Of a stretch of DNA of 64,000 nt, positions 22,226-33,661 are shown piece after piece. The notes below the pieces were generated by a model, which did no database searches, was not told where the DNA came from, and worked only from the letters and a program-made list of their open reading frames with translations. Each line of letters opens with the position of its first letter. Position 1 is the first letter of the stretch. A program made the translations under genes and the position numbers. The DNA comes from Chlorophyllum brunneum (Eukaryota; Basidiomycota; Agaricomycetes; Agaricales; Agaricaceae). The DNA lies in assembly GCA_963576785.1 (NCBI GenBank), contig OY756139.1, forward strand, positions 2,170,001-2,234,000, given 5' to 3'.

Positions 22226-23928
22226 ATGCACGGAGCAATCCAAGCTGCCACCCTGCCACCATTTCCTCCCTCCAATGGTTACCTTCAGGCGATCAAAGAG
22301 TCTTCGCGAAAACTGCGTATCTCTGCAGGCATTAGTGTGAGTACGAATTCTATCCTGGAAATACCTTTGTGGCGATGAATCACAAAGCATCCGAAACGTA
22401 TGTACTACGACTGTTGCGAGCTGGCCTTTCATGTCTGTGGAGCAATCCTGCCCCGTTAGTGTCATTCTAACACAAAAACCTTGTGCTGTATCCGAACAGC
22501 ACACCCTCTAGTCCATACTCTTAGACGTCATCTGATCGGCACTGGACTTCCTCTGTCGCCCATAGATTATCTCATTCCCCGTGCTCTCCGTTGGCGCTGT
22601 GTTTCGTTAAGGAACTCTCATTCACCGGTACTGATACCGATACCTTCCCCCGTCCAGATCACCAAAGAGGCCATCGAACGACTTGTACACTCCACCGCGT
22701 TCGTATCTTCTTTTAGGCGCGTCTCAGCTGCCCATGGACTCAGTCTCCCACTCAAGTTTGATTCCCATCTGGACGAATTGAACCTAATCTCCGTTCTCTC
22801 GATTCTCAATTTTGCGTCTGGCTACCGCGCTCCCCTACACGAGCAACTCCACCGCGGTGCATGGGATACCATACGAGCCTTCGTATTCTCATTGTTTATC
22901 ACCTCCTCTTCAGAGGAGAATCTGTTGTCTTCGCATGGCATGCAATCTGTCAGCATGGTGAAGGTGGCTGAACTAATGGGCGTTAGTCTTCATGTCGAGA
23001 GACCACATGAAGGACTATCTGGCGTCACGATCGGGGAGCTCGGTGGACCTTTGTATGATTTGGTGGTACTACTCACCAAAGTCCTCAATGAAACTGGTAC
23101 CATTTTGGTCACTGGCGGCTATCCGAACCTCGGAAGTTTCATTCTTGAGGCACTCAAAGAAGGGGCTAGGGTCCAGGCGAACCAAGGTGCAGAGTCAGGC
23201 TTGGATTCTGTAGTGGAACGTGTGAGTGATCCACTGAATCATCGGAGCTTGTGATGAACCGACATCAATGTTACAATATAGCTTGTAAGGGCCTTCCCTG
23301 CCTTCCAGGACATGGCCATGGTCGAGGGACAACGTACGTCGCTTATCGAATCGCAAATACCCTTCATGCCGAGTTACTGGTTTTTTCCACAGCCATTTAT
23401 TGCTTCAAAAAAGCACTGTTCCTCGTCCATGCTATTCGCATCCGTTTCGGATCGGTTTCACCGCCTCCTTTCCCCATTCCTCTGACGAAGGAGAGCCCAA
23501 TCTTTGCCGATAATGTCATCCCCTCTTTATTGGTACATTTGGGCGTCATCGACATATCACGGGCGCCTGGCTTCGGCTCTTTTTTTGTAGGTGCTGGCAC
23601 CGAGGAATCTCTTCGGATGCTCTTAGGACCGGGACCTCCCACGAAGGTACCCGCCCCTGGAAAAAATACCCCCAAAGAGGGGCCTATCCTCTCCAATGAC
23701 CAGGCCTTCAAGCTGAGAGCCGCCGCAATAGACGCTTGTCAGATGATTATTGAAGAAGCGCGCTCGTCCGAGACACCTCAAGGAGATGCAGATATTCAGA
23801 AACCCCCGGACTGGATTCGCGAAGTAACGGTGCCGGATCTGGATATGTGGATCTGGTCCGTGGCGAAGGATAGGGCGGATTACAGGGCGTTAGAACGATT
23901 TGCACAGAGAGACACAGTATTTTACTAG
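22226..23928 (+). CDS. QNG1: Queuosine 5'-phosphate N-glycosylase / queuosine salvage protein (DUF2419), 420 aa, 4 exons
   Basis: Exons 22226-22336, 22658-23221, 23282-23333 and 23393-23928 give 420 residues. Family motifs: LDELNLISVLSILNFASGYR near residue 80, followed by GAWDTIRAFVFSLFI, MVKVAELMGV, LVRAFPAFQDM, YCFKKALFLVHAI and FADNVIPSLLVHLGVI, with VTVPDLDMWIWSVAKDRADYR near the C-terminus. Proteins of this family release queuine base from queuosine 5'-phosphate so that it can be inserted into the anticodon of GUN tRNAs. Fungi that keep it recycle queuine from food or bacteria. A Gly/Pro/Lys insertion (about residues 335-365) is not seen in short homologues. Intron 1 is 321 nt, far longer than any other in the window. 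It lacks a convincing extra exon, but a missed exon or an alternative 5' end is possible. Confidence 0.92.
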
Positions 23929-24140
23929 TACTCTCACGGTACGTCGGAGAGCTGGAAAAATTTAATCATCAGATTATCCGTAGAACATCGGATCGTGCAA
24001 AAGAGTCGGTATTAGATATTTCATATGTCAATATGAACAAGTGGATGGACGTTATTTTGTAGCTACTATGTCGTACGCAATGAGCTCTAAAATTGAAACA
24101 GATATTTCCTTCGTCTAGTTAGGTGGTGAATGCATATCGG

Positions 24141-26980
24141 TTAAGTGTAATCGCTATCGCTGGTGTTGCTGTCGCTTTCGTCATTACCCCATACTGCAAA
24201 GGCACGAGGGCCAGTCTGCTGATCTTGAGACCTCGATCGTGAGTGGGCTCGAACCCTACTGTGGAGAAGTGTAGTTGCGGTAGGCGTCTGAGCGAGCTCC
24301 TCTGGGTCGCGGTCGGGTATGCGACTCTTCCCACTCGGGGATTTGTTGGCGTAGATGTCGTCCCTGGCACCGTGTTGAGCCGTATGCAACAGGCCAGAAT
24401 CACTGTGCGAAGGAATATCAAAGCCGACATGCCGAGTTAAGGTGATAGGCAGTTGCTGACTGGATGGTGGCGGATGGCGGTATAGGGATGCTCGTGAACG
24501 GGAGCGTGATTTGGACGAACGTCGGTGATCCCGTTTTATGCTGGCCATAACGCGGTCGTGATGTCGGGATTCGCGAACCTTATCGGCAGCAGTAGCATGC
24601 TCCTGGGGACTCAATGCATTGGTAACATTGGGGGTCACCCTGTCAGCTTCGGGAGATGAATCATCTATATCGAAGTGATCCTCTTCCTCCGATGCATCAT
24701 CGTCTTCATCGTCTAGTGTTTCGTCGATTTTGGTGCTGAGAACTTTGTCGAGTTCTGTACTCGTAATCTGCGCGCGCTTTTTGCGTCGGTTTGGTTTGGA
24801 TGGGCCTTCCTCCACAACAACGAATGACTTCTGGCGTTCCCGTTCATTCCACTTCAGGGTTCTGGAAATGGCGTGGAACCAGTCTGTGGATTGGTTATCC
24901 GCGCATACGGTTGGGAAGGGATACTTAGACGCGGTGACCTTGATATGGTCACCCTCTGATGAAGGCGGTCAATACACTCGATGAACCAAGGAGGAAGAAA
25001 TAGCGTACGCTTCAGTTCAACTCGCCCACGTCCATCAAAGGACGCCCATGCTGTGCTGCGGGAGTTGTATGGAACACATATGCGTAGCTCCATACTATCG
25101 GGTAGCAGCATGGGTCGGAATGATAATGTATGGGGACATATGGGCGTGATCAAGATAGCAGGGATTTCTGGATGAACAAGTGACCCCCCGGCGGAGAGCT
25201 AAGGACTACATAAATCTCCATCAACTGAAATAGTCAGTTCAATCAAACTCACAGAATAGGCGGTGGATCCTGTGGGTGTCGAAATTGTGAGGCCGTCAGC
25301 TTGTACTGTAGTCATATGATGATCATCACCTATCAAGACGTCAAAAAAGGATCATAAGGGTTGTTTCTAGGTGTAACTCACCAAAGAGCTCGAGTAGGCT
25401 CACATAAGGGCTGGGTCCTCGGTCAACTACAAGGTCATTCAAGACCTCAAATTGCTCCACGGGTCTGGTAGTGAAACACATAATCTCTTTATCTCTCGGC
25501 GGCTTTCCGTCGCTTGTAGTGTGGGTCATCGACCAACCTCCTTCCACAGCTTCCCAGCCGTTTTGTTCGAGGTTCTTCATCAGTATTTCCCCAGTATCGC
25601 CGCGCTTAACAGCCTTTCGGCCCTTCCCGGCCTCATTCACGACTGCTCGATAAACTGTACATGTGAAACGCATTCGGAGGTTGACTCGAATACCATTCTC
25701 TATAGCAGAATCCATCACAGCTTGGTGATCACTGAAGTCAAAGTTGGTGAGGAATCCCAGAGAGCCAAGAGCGAAGGGGAGAACAGGAGGCACTATGCGC
25801 TGAAACAGCCAAGACGTGAAGAGCACTGTGCCATCACCACCAAGCTGGAGTTAATTGTCGACATGTTAGATTTTTGCAACGATCTCAAAGATTGGGGAGC
25901 TCACAGTGACAACGAAATCGAACAAATGGGGGCTGTGACTGCACATGCTGCTGGTCCAGTACCGCAATTGACCTTCATCATACGATTCTTCGGTTCCGCT
26001 TCCTCCATTTGATGAAGCAGCAGACGAAGAATGGTTGCTTGAGGTCCTGCGCCTTGGGAATGGAATAAATAATTCCGGGTGTTCACGACGAATGCCTTCT
26101 GCATCGAAACGTTTGGAATGACGGAGTTGGCTATCGACATATCTGTGGCGGGATCACAATATACTCGTTTGTGAAAGGATGTCAAGAAAACATACACTAT
26201 AAGTCCTCGCTTCGTACCGGGCTGCCGTTTGAGCATGAGATAGAGTGCAAGTTCACGTGTGAGTTTAATGAGTCTGTTATCGCGGGCTTTGGTGATGATG
26301 AGGATGTTCTGGATGTTGGACTGGACGCGGGCGCGGCCTTGAAAAGAATTAGGCTGGATGGGGGGACAATGGTGAACTACTCCACCTAGTTGTTTGCTCA
26401 TTTCGCGGACACCAACGGCAGTTTCTGCTAACTGTTTTGTCAGGCTTCCCACAAACTCATCTTCTTCAGCGTCGCTTTCAGTGGCAGAGACTTTGTGACT
26501 GGGCTTATTGTCAGAGAAGGGCGATCTGTTGGGAGTCGTGGAATGTTGTAGCGATCTGGCGACCCCAAGATCGCCGATGACGGGCTGATTCGCACCGGAA
26601 CGGGTTCTGAGCCAGTCTGTGAGGGATGCCCCCTTGTCGAGGTGAGAATGCACGAAACAGGGAGAGCTGATAGTCTGGGGAGTCATGTGCGAGCGAGACT
26701 TGTGGTGGTTTGCGGAAGAGGAGGGATCCGGAGCGGTGTTTTCGGAATTGGGCACCTGAGATGAGGAGATGTGGGCGCCATTTGTCATGATGACGGGGGA
26801 CGATGTATCGAGAACAAGATCAGGATTCCATTCCACCTTTTGCAGACCATCTATGTGGAGGGACGTTGGCCTGCTGCTCCTGCGGGAGATGGTTCTGTCG
26901 GGATGCTCTAGCCCGACCCGGGGTGTTGTGGGGGGTGTGGAGAAGACCTCGGCCGTGGCTGGGGAGTGTAGACTGGACAT
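24141..26980 (-). CDS. NAD/NADH kinase (ATP-NAD kinase), 855 aa, 6 exons
   Basis: Exons 26980-26196, 26142-25905, 25844-25382, 25329-25253, 25198-25009 and 24955-24141 give 855 residues. The kinase core is interrupted by a 230-residue Ser/Pro-rich N-terminus and a 225-residue C-terminal extension. Core marks: [38 protein letters not shown], the ATP/NAD loop [66 protein letters not shown], and the [19 protein letters not shown] segment. It phosphorylates NAD+ to NADP+ and sets the cytosolic NADPH supply. The C-terminal extension is very acidic ([18 protein letters not shown]), then Arg/Ser-rich (SRSRSRASL), suggesting nuclear or regulatory partners, but this is inference. The gene converges with QNG1 and is divergent from the next gene. 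Confidence 0.94.
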
Positions 26981-27307
26981 GGGGTGGTGAAGAGGACAGG
27001 GAAGAGTTGTAGGAAGAGTTGTCCAGGGGATGTGGGATGGTGGGTTTATTACGGAATCAGCATGATCTTCATCTATCAGTTCCCGTCAATCAGCCAACGC
27101 TGTTCTCTCCTTGATGGTTTGCAAGTACGCCCCCTGCGTTTCACTGGTCCCTGCTGCTGCCGCCCAGTGGCAGTTGCTGCCAAAGACTGCTGCGAACGGG
27201 CTCTGCAACGGTTTCTCGTTGTATGTCCACGTGACATTCGTTCGCGACTTGGCTGGCTTAATTTCATCATCTCCAGGCGCCTTGGCTCAGACACCCACCG
27301 CGGACCC
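26981..27307. promoter_or_regulatory. Bidirectional promoter between NAD kinase and an unknown gene
   Basis: 327 bp between divergent start codons, partly C/T-rich. The reading frame of the downstream gene stays open upstream through most of this stretch, so an earlier start for that gene cannot be excluded. No TATA box was seen. Confidence 0.45.
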
Positions 27308-29451
27308 ATGACCATTCCTGGCCGTGACGCAGACTGGTCGACTTCCCGGATAGGCAGACTCCTTCGCCCCCTCAAGTGCAAGTGCCTTGCACTCTCGTCG
27401 TATGTGAACCAGGCACCCACTGGAACGACAACCTACGGATCTCGTCAGCTGCCCTCAAGCCAAGAGCTCTCGTCTTTGCACGCTCCCTTTAACATTGGTG
27501 TCCGTATACACTTTTCCAGAGACACCGTTCAGACCCTCGAGCTTTCAAAGAGAATATACGCCATCCGCGACTGTTACTCAGATCTTATATCAAAGGCCGA
27601 TGCATCCCGGCCAGCTGTCAATACGCGTTCTCCAACTCTACTTTCCCTTGCCAGTCTCTGTTCCGTGATATTGGGTGCCCAAATACCTTGCCACGACCAG
27701 GAGGAACCTGCATATGACACTCAACTGAACTCGAGTCAGGTCTTATTAGCCGCAATTCCTCCCGCCTATCGTCTGTCAGTTTTCTTGGTTTCCGCTTAAT
27801 ATTCCTTCTCTAATCTTTCCTATCCAGTCGCACCCTTCTCATGCATGCATTGCATATCATTCTAGATTCCTGCCCCCCCTGTGCCAGCCTCTATCTTGCC
27901 TTGCTGGATCTTACTCTAGCCCGTCGACTCTATCACGAGTCCGAAGTCCTACTCGACCAGACTCTTGAACATGCCTTCGAGTCATCACGAGACCATCCAC
28001 CGCGAATATTGAACCCCATACACCGGAGGTTTCTAGTGGAAATCTATTATAAATGGCACACTCAATTCCCCTCTTCTACTTACGTCAGATTAGTGACCGC
28101 GGCGCTTCAACGAGCATCTCTAGACGCAGTCTGGACTTCCAAAGCCACCAAGTTGTTCGCTCGAAAAATTGGTCGCTATGACATTACCCTATTGCCTACC
28201 CTTCTTTGCGGGTTGATGGACGCCATTTTAACCCGCAGAATCAAGCTCAAGGACAAGCGAACAGAGACCAACTACCTCACGAAACAACTTAGCGAGTGGT
28301 TCAACATTTGTACCGATTTCTGTACCTCCTCAATAATGACGTTATCTGATACGGAATTGACTTTCGAAAACGAGACTTTGGTCGAAGACATACTTGATCA
28401 TTGCCGTTCCCGAGTGTCCCAATCCGACAATGACCTGTCGGGATTTCACTTCGTTGATGCCATTGCATGTTTCTACGCTCTCTGGCTAGTCCGCAAGTCC
28501 CCCGAGTCCCGAACGATCAACAGGCACGACGCACTATATTCCCTCCTCCAGCGATCTTCTCCCTCCTCCTCAACGTTCACTCCAATCTGTCTCCAGATCT
28601 TTCGATTGAAGCCACTTGACGAATGCGAAGACATTCTGCGTATTCTTTCTTCCGCTCTAATCCGCCACGGACTTTCGCAACTTCAAGCTTCACTCTGGGC
28701 TTGTGGACTCTACTGTATTGAAAAGCCAGATATAGAGCAGATGCTTATCGACAAAAGCGATCGGGAGCACGTCAGGGACGTCAGGCTACGACTGGTTGAT
28801 TATGTGGAAGAAGCCGAGAGTAGGTGTTTTGGCGGTCTTCCCTTTTCCTGTGGGGCCGGGGTATCATGGGGCCCGGAGGTACCCTACGATGAGGATGAAG
28901 CCTTCCGAGAACCTGCGATTGAGTGGGACTGGAAACCTACTATCGGCCGTTGGGTTCGAAGCAAAAAAAGTCAAAAGGACCATCTCCCAGCCACGCCAAA
29001 ACGTAGGAAGATAGCCAACTGTCGACATCCCTCTTCCGAACGGCTTTCACATTCGGAATCGCTATGTCGTATCCGTTCTAATGGCGGAACCACCTATTCC
29101 AGGGACAACTATTGTGACTCTGATATCATACAACCAGCTCACCGTGCGTCTTCCGCCACTCTTTCAATAGATGAAAACCCATCGCTTCTCTTTCGTTCCA
29201 CGTTACTTTTTAATGGTACACTGCCAGCCCGATCTCGCCTTAACAGGGGACAACTGGAGGATGAGGACGGAGAGAAAACTATTACCGCGGCGAGGGTCAT
29301 AGACTTGGACGGTAGCGATGAGACTGACACAGATGATGATGAACACGGAGATGGAGACAACCTGAGCATCGTTGATCCTGACCAAGTACACCATGCACCA
29401 TCAGAAGACTTTTTAGATTTATTCAGAATTAATACATCTCCTGCCGGATAA
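27308..29451 (+). CDS. Unrecognised protein, 696 aa, 2 exons
   Basis: Exons 27308-27774 and 27828-29451 give 696 residues. No domain is recognisable. The first ~450 residues are Leu/Cys/His-rich and look helical, like a repeat or scaffold protein (LRTLLMHALHIILDS, LYLALLDLTLARRLYHES). The C-terminal ~180 residues are charged and disordered, with a basic NLS-like cluster PKRRKI near residue 525 and a strongly acidic run ETDTDDDEHGDGD close to the end. That layout fits a nuclear protein, but this is inference. Long uninterrupted coding exons set it apart from its intron-rich neighbours. The start is the first ATG downstream of the NAD kinase promoter that begins the clean frame. The frame is also open upstream to 26984. 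A small gene follows 144 bp downstream on the same strand. Confidence 0.75.
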
Positions 29452-29595
29452 TTTTGTATATACGTCCTTACTCACAATCAGTCTGTTCAATTTCTTCGTT
29501 AACCTGTAGCTTGTGCATGTGATCCTGTCGTAAGCTTACCTAATTGTAGGCTCAACATCTTCCTCGTTTCCCGCACTGGACCGTAATCATTCATC

Positions 29596-29901
29596 ATGCC
29601 CAAGGCAAAAGACCAAAAACCTTTCACGTTGTCCGACACCTTACGAGACCTCGCCTTGTTAAAGGCGTCGGACATGAACCTGGCTGATCTGGTACCAGCC
29701 ACATCGACCGACAGCACAACAACACACGTGGAAGAGAACGAGGATGTGAAAGAGTGTTTGAAGAATTCGTACGAATATGTTCGATCGGCAAGGACCGTTA
29801 TGAAGACTAATGACCGCGGGGATGTGGATGTACAAGGACAACGCATTGAAAATATCCGAGAGAAACTGTCAAACGCAGAAGAAGGGCTTGCAGATGTTTA
29901 G
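29596..29901 (+). CDS. Small unrecognised protein, 101 aa, single exon
   Basis: An intronless frame of 102 codons starts at an ATG in a good context (TCATCATGCC). The protein is acidic and hydrophilic, with an amphipathic N-terminal part (FTLSDTLRDLALLKASDMNLADL) and a helical C-terminus (RIENIREKLSNAEEGL). It has no signal peptide, no membrane segment and no Cys pattern. The codon use and helical pattern look like a real small conserved protein. I do not recognise the family. An antisense frame covers part of it but has no coding character. Confidence 0.65.
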   Translation: MPKAKDQKPFTLSDTLRDLALLKASDMNLADLVPATSTDSTTTHVEENEDVKECLKNSYEYVRSARTVMKTNDRGDVDVQGQRIENIREKLSNAEEGLADV

Positions 29902-31278
29902 AACGTCATATCAAGGTCCACTGAACTGGTGTGTCTTTCTCGCATCCTGTTCCCCGACCCAAGTTACTTATGTATCCAGGATTGACGTGTGGAGATACAG
30001 GTGATGCATACTCTATTCTTGCTGCCAGTCAATTTTACCCTAGCCATGTTCTCCCTACTCTACAGTACTTACAGTCGTGAGAGGCATACATATATGCATC
30101 ATGTTGCCACAGCTGCCATTCGGGCTCCCCGTTCATTTCGGCTGGCTTCACCGCACATTGACTCGGTAAGGATGGGTCAAGAATTCTCTCTGTCTTCTGC
30201 TCGCTTTAAGGCCCATTATCTAATGACTGTGAGCTTTGCGAAGCTATCATATATCAGTGGCAGACTATGATAGTCCGTCTTTACTAATTCAGGTTTTTAG
30301 TTGGAGATATGTCATGACTTGGGGCTTTCAATTTAAGTTGTTAGGTCCACAACCAAATCCCCCAACACATCCTCACCAATGACATACATCGCTATGACGG
30401 TTCCTCAGTTGCGCTCCTAACTCGCCAAGTGTATTAGCTCTGATACAGATATTCAGGTTGTCTAGGCACCAAATCCTTAACGTTCCTCAACCCTATCACG
30501 ACATGCATGTCGACAACACCCCAGATGTGGCAAGGAGTTCAATCTATCCGACACTTTACCACCACCACCCTGGCATTGTACACAAGTATGTATGTTACCC
30601 ACGGCTTTGACACCTCAAGCTTTCATTGACATCCGAGGCTCAGGTGCATTGCAGTGCTGAAAGTTTCTGTCCTTGCCCTATCGATGGGCGCCCGGGTTAT
30701 GTCAACCCGTGCCTTCTGTGGAGTATAGGCGGCTGGTGTGTCACTCTTCGGCTTTAGTGAGACGAATACACTTTTACTTTCGCCCATCGTAACTCAAACT
30801 CAGCATTCGTAAAAATGTCTAGTATCACTCTGAGTCGATCCAGTACCCGCTTGGTCAACCAGTTGCGGTACTTGGCAGGGTTGAACAAGTTGGGGGATAG
30901 ACTGGCATGCCGTATTTGGCATGGAAAACTTCGAACTCTTCACCCGCGATTTGGCAAGAAAACTATATGCGAATACTAGGGGCGGCGATGGCATGTCTTG
31001 GACACGTAGAGAAGGTTCCAGGGCTGTGACTGCCCGAGCGAATGCTCCCTTTGCTCGACTCGCCTGAATGATTCTTCTGGCTGACAGTCTGTCTTGCTCG
31101 CGTGCTATGCTCTTTTCAGCCATCCTGACTGAAGTACCTTCCAAGCAACTTGGGGACTGGATTTCCGGATCACCTTTCGACCCCTACCGGAGATATCCAA
31201 GGGTTGTCGAAAGCCTGTGGGGCTATAAAGCCAAGATGTCGTGAAGTACTGCAGGCTCATCCTGCCCTCTTTGGTGTC
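29902..31278. other. 1.4-kb gene-free stretch
   Basis: The longest gap in the window without a convincing gene. Several frames are open for 60-115 codons (for example minus strand 31144-30800) but show no splice links, no compositional signature and no known motif. I saw no tRNA-like cloverleaf, inverted repeat or transposon end. It presumably contains the 3' end of the small gene and a long promoter for the downstream MFS transporter, which would fit a regulated transporter. Confidence 0.5.
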
Positions 31279-33300
31279 ATGGAAAGGGTCTCCTCAAAGC
31301 CATCATCTTTCGAGCTGGAGAAGCCAGTTTGTACTGCAGGTGATGACCGCAGTGTTGCTGCTATCGCCAGAGTTGTCGAGAATGAGGGCTTACTGGAGAA
31401 GCGAGTTTGGTGGAAACTGGACTTATACATTCTTCCCGTCGTCACGATATTTTATTTCTTGTCATGGTTGGTGAGTCTCTCAGCGTTATTGACTGCTGAT
31501 TTCGTCGTGTATTCAATTCCACCAGGACAGAACCAATTTCGGAAATGCCTCAGTTCTCGGCTTGCAAAAAGATCTCGGTCTAACATCTACGCAGGTGGGT
31601 TGGGTTTCGCAAACCTCTCGCACTTCCGCATAATTGATGCAAAACACATAGTATAGTATGGCCCTAACAGTGACTTTCATGTAAGTGAACAAAGCCCGAG
31701 TTAGAAAACGGCGTCAACTCGCGTGAGATAGACCCTATATCGCGACAGAGCTTCCTTCCAATCTACTTTTAAAGGTAATCTTCGTGGAAGTTTTCTCTTA
31801 GCCTCGAGAATAACCTTGTTGTGGCACAGGTTATTGGACCTAACCTAGTTCTACCAGTTCTCATACTGGGTTGGGGTATCGCGACGACTCTCCAAGGTAG
31901 GTTCCCTGTGCTGACCTCTATAATCTCCTCTCCTCAAATGCCATAGGCCTGGTGAAAAACTATGCGGGTCTCTTGACCTGCCGCTTCTTTATCGGTTTCT
32001 TCGAAGGTGGTCTTCTACCTGGAATAGTATTGTACCTTTCGTGCTTCTATCCTCGTACTATGCTTCAATCAAGGTATCTCTCATCGGTTATGAATCCAAT
32101 GCGCAGACTGATGTTCTTCTAGGATATCCGCCTTCTTCTCTTCAGCATCCCTCTCTGGCGCCTTTAGTGGGTTACTTGCCACAGCGATCTCGAAGATGAC
32201 CGGTAAGGCGGGCCGTCCGGCTTGGTCTTGGATCTTCATCCTTGAGGGCTTGTTCACCGTCGTCTTCGGAGGATTTTCATTCTGGTCGCTCCCTTCTACT
32301 CCCGCTCATGCTAGATTTTTGTCGGATGAGGAGAAAGACTATGTCATGAGGAGACTGAGTGAGGCTGGCTCAATAAGCGACGAGAAAGTCGATGATTTCA
32401 GTTGGCATGAAGTCAAAGAAACCTTCAATTTGCCACATATTTGGATTTTCTTTTTCATTTATTTCTTCAATGGTAAGCAAAACAGACTTGATGTACGTGT
32501 GTTGGTCTTGAAAGAATGAGACACAGGCACCATCATTTATTCACTGGGATAGTCAGTATTAATTGATCCATTCGTCTTATAGCTCCATTCTGACCGGATC
32601 CCACTCGTCAGTTTTGCCCCGTCCATCGTCCAATCACTCGGGTTCTCTCCTATTCACACCCAGCTTATGAGTGTTCCTCCTTTTGCTGCGGCCTTTGTCC
32701 GTATGTTCATTCCACCAACGATTCGTCCGACCCTCACTCATGGTTGTTCAGTGACTGTCTTGGCCGCCTATCTGGCAGACAGATACCGTGCAAGGGGACT
32801 GGTCGCGATATTCTGTTCACTTTGTTGCATTGTCGGATTTGCAATGCATATCGGCAAGTTAACATTAAATCCTAGTAGTCGCGCGGTATTCTAATTCGTC
32901 GCTCACAGCCTCAACGAGAAAGTGGGTTCTTTACGGTAGTATGTTCCTCACCATCGGTGGAATCAACTGCTCGTCACCAGCTCTTGCAGCATGGCTGGCT
33001 AATAACACGGCTCCTCATGTTCGTCGAGCAACTGCTATCGCGTTCCTCTCTATGGTAACCAACTCGGGCGGTATTCTTTCAACCTGGCTTCTCGGGTCGT
33101 TATCTGCACCTCCTCGCTGGACCAAAGCAATGATTGTCCTGCTGATATTTTCTGTTTTGATGGGTGGGTTCATGGGGGCCAATTTGTTCTACTTACGGAG
33201 TCAAAATGGGAAGAAGAGGCTGGCCCGGGAGGTAACGGTCAGGGAGGACGAACCCAAGGGGCTCGGCGACCGGAGCGCATGGTTCGAGTACATCTTATGA
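31279..33300 (+). CDS. MFS transporter, anion:cation symporter (DAL5/TNA1-like) family, 494 aa, 11 exons
   Basis: Eleven exons join in phase to 494 residues. About 12 membrane segments are visible. Family marks: KLDLYILPVVTIFYFLSWL with DRTNFGNA directly after TM1, FFIGFFEGGLLPGIVLYLS in TM4-5, SWIFILEGLFTV in TM6, the central cytoplasmic loop with FLSDEEKDYV, and WLANNTAPHVRRATAIA in TM10-11. This family imports allantoate, nicotinate, pantothenate, biotin-type vitamins or other carboxylates with protons. The exact substrate cannot be read from the sequence. The start at 31279 was chosen over an in-frame upstream ATG-like position because the leader up to there has no transporter-like character. 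Intron 10 (32854-32908) must use a GC donor (ATCG|GCAAGT); the only GT nearby would leave a 34-nt intron. Confidence 0.92.
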
Positions 33301-33661
33301 TCGCTCCTATGGAGGGCCCACTATGTCAGTGTATATATGGTGGGATCTATCTTTATTGTACCTAATAGAGGGAGTTGGGTGTTAGAGACTTGGTTGGACT
33401 CATGGAAAACGCGTGTTTTGATGTATATGGAGGCAATTGAATGAGCGGTGCACCTGTATGGAAGATGGAGACGTCATTTGGGTTAGGAAGAGCCGAAGAT
33501 TGCTTATCGGTTCCAATGCTAGCCTGACAGCCAATTCGCTCCGTAACGCACGTGATGGTTAAATAAAGCACTGTCATTTTTGCCGCCTGCAAGCTTTGGT
33601 TCTTTCCTCCATCACTCAGGAGCTTTGTTAGCCATATAGTTCATCCTCAGTGACGACGACG
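33301..33661. other. Intergenic between the MFS transporter and the ABC transporter
   Basis: 361 bp between two genes on the plus strand. I see no gene, RNA or repeat. The ABC transporter start at 33662 is preceded by an in-frame GACGACGAC run that includes no ATG. Confidence 0.45.

Noticed and set aside
30800..31144. Minus-strand frame of 114 codons in the gene-free stretch
   Set aside because: No domain, no splice links, no upstream promoter features; composition like random sequence.
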